From JASJAR01 sp039198225 (GTDB taxonomy: Bacteria; Pseudomonadota; Alphaproteobacteria; Rhodobacterales; Rhodobacteraceae): a stretch of 64,000 nt of DNA. The notes beneath the pieces were generated by a model. That model did not search any database, was not told where the DNA came from, and saw nothing but the letters and a program-made list of their open reading frames with translations. Made by a program: the position numbers and the translations under genes. The stretch covers positions 1-64,000 of the forward strand of contig JBCCTQ010000017.1 of NCBI GenBank assembly GCA_039198225.1, given 5' to 3'. Below are positions 16,868 through 24,634 of the stretch, piece by piece; position 1 is the stretch's first letter; the number at the start of each line of letters is the position of its first letter.

Positions 16868-16897
16868 GCCCCGGCCTTGCGCCGGGGCCTTTTGTTT
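16868..16897 (+). terminator. Rho-independent terminator
   Basis: GCCCCGGC (16868-16875) pairs with GCCGGGGC (16881-16888) over five bases, followed by CTTTTGTTT. It ends the dciA-dsbA operon. Confidence 0.9.
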
Positions 16898-16928
16898 CGC
16901 CTCGGACTTGAGGGAGGTCAGGACCCTT

Positions 16929-18131
16929 CTAAAACCCGTTCGGATCGTCGAAGGCCGCCATCAAGAGATCCACCACACGGTCGGTCCCTTCCGCGCCGCG
17001 GGAGGTCTCAATCCACGCCGCATGGGCCATGGCGGCGGTCTTGTCGGGCGCCAGAAGGCTTGAGACTGCAGCCCCCAGGGCCTCTCCGGAATGCACGAGC
17101 CGCGCCCCGCCAAGGCTGGCGAGATGGTCAAACGCGTCCCGGTGAGGGCCGATTTCTGGACCATAAAGGATCGCCGAGCCGAGGGCGGCCGGGGCGTCGG
17201 GCGCAGCGGTATTGCCCGAAGCAACCAAAGAGCCCGCCATCAGGGTGATCGGGGCAATTCGGTACCAGGTGGGAAGTTCCTCCGGCACGTCGGCTATGAG
17301 GATCTGAACTTCCTCTTCGGGGAGCGCCCCCTCAGAGCGCTTGGCCACGTTATAGCCGCGCAGTTCGGCCGCCTGGGCCATGGGTCGACCATCGGAGGCC
17401 TCGCGAGGTGCGATCACCAACAGGAGGCGGTGAGAAAGACCATTGGCCTGGCGCTGGGCGTCGAGCACGGCTCGCACCTCATCGAGAACAAGTCCCGCCG
17501 CAAGCCAGGCCGGGCGGCCCCCAAGGCTCTGCGCGATGGTGTCCTGAAGGTCGATATCGGGTTCCGGCGCCGGAGCGGTATCTTCCAGCCGCCCAATGGT
17601 GCCAACCTTTGCCTCCGGTGCCCCGTGGCGCAGCAAAGTCTGGGCGGCAGCGTCGGTGGTCGCCGCGATCCGGTCAAAGAGCCGGAACGTGCTTGCGGAG
17701 AGAAGACGGCTCGGAGCGGGCACCTCCGCGCCATCGGGACCAGCCACGAGGAGGGTCCTGACACCTGCCTCGCGAAGCCCGTAGACAAAGGCGGGCACGG
17801 TCTCAAAGCCTAAAAAAAGCGCCACACCTGGGGGATCATCCGAAAGGGCCGAACGGATCTCGCTGGCCCGTTCTCGGGGAAGGGCAGTGACTTTCGCATC
17901 GACGCCCGGGATCCCAGTCGTCCGGCCAGACACGATAAGATCGACCGGCTCGCCCCGCGCATCGATCAACCTGCTGATCAGGGTCGGCACGTTCGCCGCC
18001 GCACCCGGTTCTGCAAGATGAAGCCAAAGCCCCTCGCCAGGATGGCGCGGAAAGCTCTCCGGCGCCGCCAAGGGCGGACGATAGCCAGCCGCTACGAGGT
18101 AGACCGACAGCGCCGAAGGGGTGCGGGCCAT
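16929..18131 (-). CDS. waaA: 3-deoxy-D-manno-octulosonic acid transferase (Kdo transferase)
   Basis: WaaA attaches Kdo to lipid A precursor at the cytoplasmic face of the inner membrane. The 400-residue product has an N-terminal half with LWLHLAEPGAAANVPTLISRL, where the usual G-E may be the LAEPG stretch, and a C-terminal half with YRIAPITLMAGSL followed by ALGSAILYGPEIGPH, the nucleotide-sugar-binding signature of the family. It lacks an obvious N-terminal membrane helix and is somewhat divergent from the enterobacterial enzyme, which is usual in this order. It ends a minus-strand cluster of pmbA, a CysQ-like phosphatase, a DUF4170 protein and waaA, with three bases separating it from the DUF4170 gene. 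Confidence 0.82.
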   Translation of the reverse strand: MARTPSALSVYLVAAGYRPPLAAPESFPRHPGEGLWLHLAEPGAAANVPTLISRLIDARGEPVDLIVSGRTTGIPGVDAKVTALPRERASEIRSALSDDPPGVALFLGFETVPAFVYGLREAGVRTLLVAGPDGAEVPAPSRLLSASTFRLFDRIAATTDAAAQTLLRHGAPEAKVGTIGRLEDTAPAPEPDIDLQDTIAQSLGGRPAWLAAGLVLDEVRAVLDAQRQANGLSHRLLLVIAPREASDGRPMAQAAELRGYNVAKRSEGALPEEEVQILIADVPEELPTWYRIAPITLMAGSLVASGNTAAPDAPAALGSAILYGPEIGPHRDAFDHLASLGGARLVHSGEALGAAVSSLLAPDKTAAMAHAAWIETSRGAEGTDRVVDLLMAAFDDPNGF

Positions 18132-18134
18132 GGT

Positions 18135-18380
18135 TCAGGAACCGAGTTCCTCCGTCGACGACGCTGCCGTTTCCTCGTCGCGCAGTCGGTGGAGATGGGC
18201 GATGTAGTAGCGCATATGGGCGTTGTCGACGGTCCGCTGAGCTTCAGATTTCCAAGAATCGTACGCGGACTGGTAATCGGGAAAAATTCCAACAATGTGA
18301 ATGTCGTCGACATCGCGGAAGACATTGCGTTGCGGGTCGACCAATTCACCCCCGAAGACAAGATGCAGGCGTTGGGTCAT
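18135..18380 (-). CDS. DUF4170 family small protein
   Basis: This 81-residue protein begins TQRLHLVFGGELVDP and contains VGIFPDYQSAYDSWKSEAQRTVDNAHMRYYIAHLHRLRDEE, the pattern of the DUF4170 family. Members are short, cytoplasmic and found next to Kdo-transferase genes in alphaproteobacteria. Their function is not established. The constant location between a CysQ-like phosphatase and waaA suggests a role in lipopolysaccharide formation or its control, which is inference. It probably shares one transcript with its neighbours. Confidence 0.85.
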   Translation of the reverse strand: MTQRLHLVFGGELVDPQRNVFRDVDDIHIVGIFPDYQSAYDSWKSEAQRTVDNAHMRYYIAHLHRLRDEETAASSTEELGS

Positions 18381-18444
18381 CGGGTCCTCCTCTCTTCGGG
18401 CGCGACCCTACTAGCTGGCCGAGGCCGGTCAAGGCAGGCTGGGC

Positions 18445-19218
18445 TTAAGCGGCGGGCGCCAGACGGTCGAGTAGGTCGAGGTGGACGGCGGGCGTGGCGG
18501 TGAGGATGCCCTGGGAATAACCGCCTTCGCTGTTGAACCGGATCGGCGCGCCGGTCCGATCGGTGACCGTCGCTCCGGCCTCGGTTGCGATCAGCGCACC
18601 GGCGGCGATGTCCCATTCCCAAGTGTTGCGAAAAGTGACCATCCCGTCGGCTTGGCCGTCGGCCACGAGGGCCAGGCGGTAGGCAAGCGACGGACGGAAA
18701 CTCCGCGTCATGTCGGCGGTTGGGATCCGCCAATAACGCTCTGTGAAGGATGCTCCATTGGCCAATATCCGGGCTCCCGGAGCCCCGTCCCTCCCGGTCA
18801 CAGAAATGGCCGCACCGTTAAGTGTTGCCCCTTCTCCCGCCGCAGCCACATAAAGGAGCTCCCTTGCGGGCAGAAAGACCGCCGCGGCTCGAACCACGCC
18901 CTTCTCGGCTACGGCAATCGAATGGGCCCAACTTGGTTTCCCGTCAATAAAGGCGCGTGTGCCGTCAATCGGGTCAATGATGAAGACGCGCTCCTGGCCG
19001 AGGCGGGCCGGATTGTCGGGCGTCTCCTCTGACAGCCAGCCGTAATCTGGCCTGGCCGCAAGAAGCTTCTCCTTTAGCATTGCGTCAACGGCAAGGTCGG
19101 CCTCGGTCACCGGGTCGCCGGGGTTTTTCTCCCAAGTTTTGGCATTTTGGCGCCAGAAGCCGAGCGCGATGTCCCCGGCGGCGTGGCAGGCATCGATCAG
19201 AAGGTCGAGATCACTCAC
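18445..19218 (-). CDS. Inositol monophosphatase-family phosphatase (CysQ-like)
   Basis: The 257-residue enzyme shows the metal-binding motifs of the family: EE at 64-65, DPIDGT at 82-87 and WEWDIAAG near 206-213. The family covers 3'(2'),5'-bisphosphate nucleotidases (CysQ) and inositol or sugar monophosphatases. The alphaproteobacterial genes at this locus are usually annotated as 3'(2'),5'-bisphosphate nucleotidase, and that would be my first guess. The ATG at 19218 overlaps the pmbA stop by eight bases, indicating co-translation. Confidence 0.87.
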   Translation of the reverse strand: MSDLDLLIDACHAAGDIALGFWRQNAKTWEKNPGDPVTEADLAVDAMLKEKLLAARPDYGWLSEETPDNPARLGQERVFIIDPIDGTRAFIDGKPSWAHSIAVAEKGVVRAAAVFLPARELLYVAAAGEGATLNGAAISVTGRDGAPGARILANGASFTERYWRIPTADMTRSFRPSLAYRLALVADGQADGMVTFRNTWEWDIAAGALIATEAGATVTDRTGAPIRFNSEGGYSQGILTATPAVHLDLLDRLAPAA

Positions 19219-20569
19219 CGGCGAGCGTCATCCCGTCGATCAAGATCGATGGTACGACCCGCGACAGATGGAGCCGCGCGTCATTGGCCGGGACGATCCG
19301 GGCGAGCATATCGGCGAGATTGCCAGCGATGGTGCATTCGGTGACCGGATAGGCCGGTGCGCCATTCTCAAACCACATGCCCGAGGCGCCCCTTGAATAG
19401 TCGCCCGTGTTGAAATTGATCGTCGAGCCGATCATTGAGGTCACCAAAAGCCCGGTCCCGGCCTCGGCCATCAAGTCTTCTTTCGTCCGATCCCCTTGGG
19501 TAAGGCGCACATTGGTCACCGTCGGTTGCGGAGGCCCCGACGTGCCCCGCGTTGCATTGGCCGTGCTCGGAAAACCGAGTTTGCGCCCTGTTGCCAGGTC
19601 GAGGGTCCAACCGGTCAGCCGACCCCGGTCGATGATGGTGCGGTCCTTTGTGGGAAGGCCCTCCGCATCGACGGGGCGCGACCCTGCGGTCCGAGGCCGG
19701 AGCGGTTCCTCGACCAGGGAAAGACCTTCTGGAAGGATCGTCTTTCCGATGGCGTCGCGGAGCCACGATGAGCCATTGGCGATGGCCGATCCGCTTATCG
19801 CCTGGAGAAGCGCGCCAATCAGTGAGGACGAGATGCGTTCGTCGAAAATCACCGGGAAACGCCCAGTGGGGGGTTTCTTTGCGCCTGCGCGGGCGACGGT
19901 GCGTTCGCCGGCCATCCGGCCGATCTCTTCAGGAGCGATCAGATCGGCGCCATGAATTCGGGTATCGGCGTACCAATCGCGCTCCATTTCCGTGCCCGAC
20001 CCGGTGATCGCGACCGCCGAAAGTGACCGATCGGTCCGGCCGTAGCCACCCTGGAATCCGTTGGAGGCGGCAAGATAAACCCGCCGGTTTGCGTAGGCCG
20101 CCGAGGCTGACTGAACCTTGCTGACCCCCGCGACAGCGAGGGTTGCAGCCTCGGCGCGGAGCGCGTCTTCTTCCAACTCGCCCGGTGCGGGCTCCGGCGC
20201 AGGATCCACAAGATCAAGCGCGTCGACGTCCGGCATTTCCGCCAATTCAGAAGGGTCGGCGAGGCCGATATGGGGGTCGTCGAGGGCCTCTTTGGCCATG
20301 GCGACCGCCCGCTCTGCCATTTCCTGGAACGTCTCGGGCTTGGTGTCGGATGCAGCCACACAGGCCTGGCGCTGACCGATCAGAACACGGAGGCCAATCT
20401 CGATCCCCTCGGATCGCTCCGCATGTTCGAGAGCCCCTCCCAGCACGTCAATCGAGACGGAGGCGGCGTCAACCGCAAGCACATCCGCCGCGTCCGCCCC
20501 GGCCCGGCGGGCTTCGTCCAGGAGGGTTTCGGTTGTTTTGGCGAGATCGGAGAAAGCGTCAGCGGTCAT
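19211..20569 (-). CDS. pmbA: TldD/PmbA-family metalloprotease subunit
   Basis: The TldD/TldE(PmbA) pair is a zinc protease that matures small peptides such as microcins and degrades CcdA; the PmbA subunit itself carries no zinc site. This 452-residue product has the PmbA layout, with LLDEARRAGADAADVLAV at the N-terminus, a mid-region RIHGADLIAPEEIG and the C-terminal SMIGSTINFNTGDYSRGASGMWFENG stretch. The absence of an HExxxH motif agrees with the PmbA (TldE) role. TldD must be elsewhere. It is the first gene of the cluster leading to waaA. Confidence 0.88.
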   Translation of the reverse strand: MTADAFSDLAKTTETLLDEARRAGADAADVLAVDAASVSIDVLGGALEHAERSEGIEIGLRVLIGQRQACVAASDTKPETFQEMAERAVAMAKEALDDPHIGLADPSELAEMPDVDALDLVDPAPEPAPGELEEDALRAEAATLAVAGVSKVQSASAAYANRRVYLAASNGFQGGYGRTDRSLSAVAITGSGTEMERDWYADTRIHGADLIAPEEIGRMAGERTVARAGAKKPPTGRFPVIFDERISSSLIGALLQAISGSAIANGSSWLRDAIGKTILPEGLSLVEEPLRPRTAGSRPVDAEGLPTKDRTIIDRGRLTGWTLDLATGRKLGFPSTANATRGTSGPPQPTVTNVRLTQGDRTKEDLMAEAGTGLLVTSMIGSTINFNTGDYSRGASGMWFENGAPAYPVTECTIAGNLADMLARIVPANDARLHLSRVVPSILIDGMTLAGE

Positions 20570-20625
20570 TGCTTTGGGACCTAGTCCCTGCGCGCGCGCC
20601 TGACAAGGCGTGGCGCAGATCCGTC

Positions 20626-22146
20626 CTAACGGATCCGCTGGCCATTCGCCGAAACACTGCCGTCCTTGCCTATTTCTATGCTTGAAACGAGGCTGTCCGG
20701 CCCGTCGCCTGGCCGGGCAAAGAGGCCGAGCATCATCCGCGCGCCCATGGCCTGGTCTTGGGGCACAAGGCCCATATTTACCAGCGTGTCGAGCAAGGCG
20801 TTCCCGCCGACGAGGCTCAAATCCAGCCGTCCCGATGGCGACGGGGCCGGCGCAAAGGGCCCTTCGCCCGAATTGTCGAATTCAAAGGCCCCGTCACCGG
20901 TGAGCTCCGCACCCGCCAGCGAGAGATTGATTGCGCCGATGGTCACGCTGTCAATTTCGCCCGGCACTCCGGGGGCGAACTCCTCCATCGCGTCAGGGTC
21001 GAAAATGTCAAGAAGCCAGCGGCCTTTCCCGGCGATGTCGACCACCAGTGTCGCCGGATCGCGGGGCAATTGTCCGCCGGGATCGACCATGCCCCAGATC
21101 GCCTCGGAAATCTCAAGCCCGGCCATCCGGACGAGAACGCCGAAATCGGTAGGCTCGTCACCGGGCGCCACCGGCATTGCTAGGCGGCCTTCGGTTTCGG
21201 CCATCGAAAACGTGACCTGGGGGAAAGGGATCTGACTTCCCGAAATCGCCATATCGAGGCCAGTGCTGCTGCCGCCGTAGACCAGCCCTTCCGGCGTCAA
21301 AGCCCCTTCGAAAGTGCCCGTTTCCGAGGAGGAGCGCACATTGAACCGATCGCTCGAATCGGTGCCTGCCAAAGTGTATTCCGCGCCGCCATGGGCCAAT
21401 GTCCATTCGTTCCGGAACCCTTCCGACAGCATGGCCGACATGTTGCCATAGGCCGCGAGCCCAGTGACCGTGCCTTCCGATTGGGACGAAACCTCCGAAA
21501 GGCTCGCCTCGAAATCGAACGTGGTGCCAGGGTCGTCAGGATCGGTGGCTTTTGCGTTGAAGGTCAATCCGTCCATCGCGGTGGAGCTTTCAAACTCCCG
21601 GGGCGTCCCTTCCGTGAGAACATAGTCGCCTTTAAGACCGCTCGCCGCCACATCGACATTCATCGCGATGCTTTCGCCGTCGACCGTGAGCCCATCGACG
21701 GAGAGGCCAAGCTCTGGACCCACATAACCATACCGGGTCGTCGCGCCGTCGCGGGAGGCGATCGTGACCAATCCGGGCTGACGAAAGATCATGTTGAAGG
21801 TGATCGGAAGATCCGTGTCGGGGTCGGTCGCGGAAACGGCAATTGGGAATTCGGCCGAACTTTTGATCTCCACGGTGCCGTCGCCTCGCTCTTCGAAGAC
21901 AAGCTCTTCGACCAAGGCGGCCGCACTTCCCTCGCCTTCAGGAAAAGCAAAGGTCATCGATACGTCGCGGAGGGTGACCGTGCCGCCGGAATTGCTTTCG
22001 TCGCCCACCTCCATCTCTGCGTTAAGACTGGCCATGAGCCGTTGCCAATCGGCCCAAACCTCTTCAGCGGTGATATCCGCCGCGGCGGGAAGGGCGAAAA
22101 CGGAACTGGCAAGGGTCAGGGCGAGCCGACGGGGCATGGGGCGCAT
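20626..22146 (-). CDS. DUF2125-family exported protein
   Basis: The 506-residue product begins with a Sec signal peptide (MRPMPRRLALTLASSVFALPAAA). The mature part is made of repeating beta-rich segments of the kind VDGLTVDGESIAMNVDVAASGLKGDYV and FNAKATDPDDPGTTFDFEASL, as in DUF2125 proteins of alphaproteobacteria. It is presumably periplasmic or outer-membrane associated. The function is unknown, though the beta-strand repetition recalls AsmA-like proteins. It is a single gene, divergent from the SDR gene across 185 bases in which I see no clear promoter. Confidence 0.78.
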   Translation of the reverse strand: MRPMPRRLALTLASSVFALPAAADITAEEVWADWQRLMASLNAEMEVGDESNSGGTVTLRDVSMTFAFPEGEGSAAALVEELVFEERGDGTVEIKSSAEFPIAVSATDPDTDLPITFNMIFRQPGLVTIASRDGATTRYGYVGPELGLSVDGLTVDGESIAMNVDVAASGLKGDYVLTEGTPREFESSTAMDGLTFNAKATDPDDPGTTFDFEASLSEVSSQSEGTVTGLAAYGNMSAMLSEGFRNEWTLAHGGAEYTLAGTDSSDRFNVRSSSETGTFEGALTPEGLVYGGSSTGLDMAISGSQIPFPQVTFSMAETEGRLAMPVAPGDEPTDFGVLVRMAGLEISEAIWGMVDPGGQLPRDPATLVVDIAGKGRWLLDIFDPDAMEEFAPGVPGEIDSVTIGAINLSLAGAELTGDGAFEFDNSGEGPFAPAPSPSGRLDLSLVGGNALLDTLVNMGLVPQDQAMGARMMLGLFARPGDGPDSLVSSIEIGKDGSVSANGQRIR

Positions 22147-22331
22147 GGGGGAACCTTCTGTTCGAGCAGTATCTATAACGACTTGGACATTCTATTGGGA
22201 AAGGCAACTCGCACAACCTTTGCCGGCGATGGGCCGCATTCAAGAGTACGAGACCGCCCCAACCGACCTCCTCGCTCGCCATCAGCGCGGCATCGTGGCA
22301 GGGTCACCGCGAATAGGGAGAGAATATTGGT

Positions 22332-23084
22332 ATGGCAAACGAGCAATCGGTTGTGGCGATCACCGGGGCGAGCCGGGGTATTGGGGCTGCGGCGGCACGC
22401 GCGTTTGCTAAGGACGGGGCGAAAATTGCGCTTCTGGCCCGGTCCGGCCAAGAGATCGGGGCGATCGCCGATGAGATTGGCGACAATGCCACCGCATTCG
22501 CCTGCGATGTGAGCCGGTTTGATGACGTGGCAGTGGCCTTTGAGACCGTGGAGGCGCGCCTCGGTCCGATCTCCGCAGTGATCGCCAATGCCGGCGTTGT
22601 CGAGCCCATCAGCCATCTCGCTGCTGCCGATCCTACCGGCTGGGGCAGCATCATCGACGTCAACCTAAAGGGCGTGTTTCACACGATGCGTGCCTCCGTG
22701 CCAGGGATGGTGGCCGCTGGCGGGGGCACATTCATCACCATTTCTTCCGGTGCCGCCCATGGCCCGGTCGAGGCCTGGTCGGCCTATTGCGCGTCAAAGG
22801 CTGGGGCGGCCATGCTGACCCGCTGCCTCGACAAAGAATACGGAGAGAAAGGTATCCGTGCGATGGGCCTCTCCCCGGGCACCGTCGCCACGGAAATGCA
22901 GCGCCAAATCAAAGCTTCCGGCATCAATCCCGTAAGCCAACTCGACTGGACCGACCACATCCCGCCCGAATGGCCCGCCCGTGCTCTTGTTTGGATGGCA
23001 GGCCCCGCGGGCGACGCCTTTCTCGGCCAGGAGATCAGTCTCCGCGACGAGAACATCCGCCGCGCGGTAGGTCTCATCGACTAA
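22332..23084 (+). CDS. Short-chain dehydrogenase/reductase (SDR)
   Basis: This 250-residue classical SDR has the cofactor loop TGASRGIG at 11-18, NAG at 86-88, a serine at about 139 and the catalytic YCASK at 152-156, so the active site is complete. The acidic-free beta2 end (LLARSG) suggests NADP(H). The substrate is not evident. It stands alone, facing holA head to tail-to-tail with 45 bases between the stops. The ATG at 22332 has GGGAGAG upstream at a rather long distance. Confidence 0.88.
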   Translation: MANEQSVVAITGASRGIGAAAARAFAKDGAKIALLARSGQEIGAIADEIGDNATAFACDVSRFDDVAVAFETVEARLGPISAVIANAGVVEPISHLAAADPTGWGSIIDVNLKGVFHTMRASVPGMVAAGGGTFITISSGAAHGPVEAWSAYCASKAGAAMLTRCLDKEYGEKGIRAMGLSPGTVATEMQRQIKASGINPVSQLDWTDHIPPEWPARALVWMAGPAGDAFLGQEISLRDENIRRAVGLID

Positions 23085-23129
23085 AAGCGCCTTCATCCTG
23101 GCAAAAATACTCAATTGAGCCGGCTGAGT

Positions 23130-24152
23130 TCAGCGATTTGTTCCGAGATGGGCAAGGCGGATCAATATCCGCTCAACCAACGCCATATCCGGCGCCGGGG
23201 TGGACGAGCGGAGTGCAAGATCGGTCTCAACGAGTGAGGACAGGGCCGCTTCGAGACGTCGCGTGCCCCATGATGTCGCTTGGCGGGCCATCCGGTCACG
23301 GCTCGGCCATGGGACCGGCGGGCGGACCCGGGCGATGCCGGAAGCAGGCCCGCCGGGATCAGCCGCCGCCACATGGAGCGCGCGAAAATGGCGCGTAGCA
23401 CCAATCGCAATCGAAACCGGCGTCGTGCCTTGGGCTGCAAGCCGTCGCAAAAGGGCGCCAATATCGCCCGCCCGCGCTTCGGCAGCCGCATGGAGAAGAT
23501 CGTCGAGCTCGGCTTCGACCGAGGCGGGTGCGACCGCTGACACGTCTTCGGGCGTTGCGGGCGCTTGATCGCCCAATTTGTAAAGCGCCAGCTTTTCGAG
23601 GGTTTGGCGAAAGTCGCCGGGATCCAAGGTACGGGAGAGGTCGACGAGCATCCCCATCGCCTCCCGGGTGGGTGGCGCGAGGCCCGCCTCGCGGAGGCCG
23701 CTTTCAATCTCGTCCCGGCTCGGCGGATCGTCATAGATTGCGGCGGCCACGGCATGGGCAGCCGTCTCAAAGTGCTTCCGAAGCCCGGTGGGGCGGAGGG
23801 CGCCGGCGGTGACCACGAGGGTGGCGTCCTCGGACTGCCAGTCATCAAGGGCGGCGGTGATCACACCGGCTTGGCTGTTGGTGGCGTCCTCGACCAAAAC
23901 CGCCCGCGCACCAGGGAAAAACCCGCTCGCCCGGAGCGCATCCGAAAGGGCCGCCTTGTCCTTTGTCAGATCGGCGGCCGGGATGCGGGTGAGGCGCATT
24001 TCCTCCTCAGCCCCGGGGCCTAGAAGATTGGCCAGAAGCTCCTGGCGCTTCAACGCAACCCGCATCGGATCCGCGCCGTAGATCAGCACCCCGGCCTTCC
24101 CAGGATCAGGCTTTTTGAAAAACGCCGCGGCGTCGCGCGTAGAGAGTTTCAC
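23130..24152 (-). CDS. holA: DNA polymerase III subunit delta
   Basis: HolA opens the beta clamp within the clamp-loader complex. The 340-residue product has the alphaproteobacterial HolA pattern: an N-terminal KAGVLIYGADPMRVALKRQELL (35-40 residues in), the TKDKAALSDALRASGFF region, and a C-terminal three-helix collar. It starts with GTG at 24152, overlapping the lptE stop (GTGA). The order leuS-lptE-holA is highly conserved and supports the call even though delta subunits are weakly conserved in sequence. Confidence 0.9.
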   Translation of the reverse strand: MKLSTRDAAAFFKKPDPGKAGVLIYGADPMRVALKRQELLANLLGPGAEEEMRLTRIPAADLTKDKAALSDALRASGFFPGARAVLVEDATNSQAGVITAALDDWQSEDATLVVTAGALRPTGLRKHFETAAHAVAAAIYDDPPSRDEIESGLREAGLAPPTREAMGMLVDLSRTLDPGDFRQTLEKLALYKLGDQAPATPEDVSAVAPASVEAELDDLLHAAAEARAGDIGALLRRLAAQGTTPVSIAIGATRHFRALHVAAADPGGPASGIARVRPPVPWPSRDRMARQATSWGTRRLEAALSSLVETDLALRSSTPAPDMALVERILIRLAHLGTNR

Positions 24153-24634
24153 GCCCAGCTCTCGGCGGTCACCGACAGGCGTGAGACGATCTGGTCGGCG
24201 AGGATCACCATCAGCCGCCGTTCCGCATCGATCCGGGCCGACCGGGTGGCCACCGTGGTCGAGGTCGCCGCATAGGTCGTGAAAGACCGGGCCCGCCCGC
24301 CGGTGAGCCGCGCTCCCGTTCCAAGATCAATCACGGCATAATCGGCCCGGCCTTGGAGGCGAAAGCGCGAGATTGTCTGATCGGCCGTAACCCCGACGGA
24401 ATCTTCGCGCATCGCGATACTGGCTGTCAGCCGATAGCGCGGCGCTGTCGGCTCGCCAAAACGTCGCTCAAGCTCATTAACCAGAACAAAGCCCACCGCA
24501 TCCGAGGGCGGGTCCACCGCGATGGCGCCAAAGAGGTCCCGTGCGGCTGATCCGGGCGCGTAGACCGGTTCGAACCCGCAGGCACCGAGGGCAACGGCAC
24601 CGAGAAGGATGGTCCGGCGGTCAAATGACGACAT
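24149..24634 (-). CDS. lptE: LPS-assembly lipoprotein LptE
   Basis: LptE plugs the LptD barrel and helps insert lipopolysaccharide in the outer membrane. From the ATG at 24634 the product has 161 residues: a twin-arginine-like N-terminus SFDRRTILLGAVALGAC with lipobox LGAC, then GFEPVYAPG, the hallmark of alphaproteobacterial LptE, and a beta-rich body. This start lies 14 bases inside leuS; a longer frame from 24676 would extend the N-terminus before the signal. The gene is sandwiched between leuS and holA with overlaps on both sides. Confidence 0.9.
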   Translation of the reverse strand: MSSFDRRTILLGAVALGACGFEPVYAPGSAARDLFGAIAVDPPSDAVGFVLVNELERRFGEPTAPRYRLTASIAMREDSVGVTADQTISRFRLQGRADYAVIDLGTGARLTGGRARSFTTYAATSTTVATRSARIDAERRLMVILADQIVSRLSVTAESWA

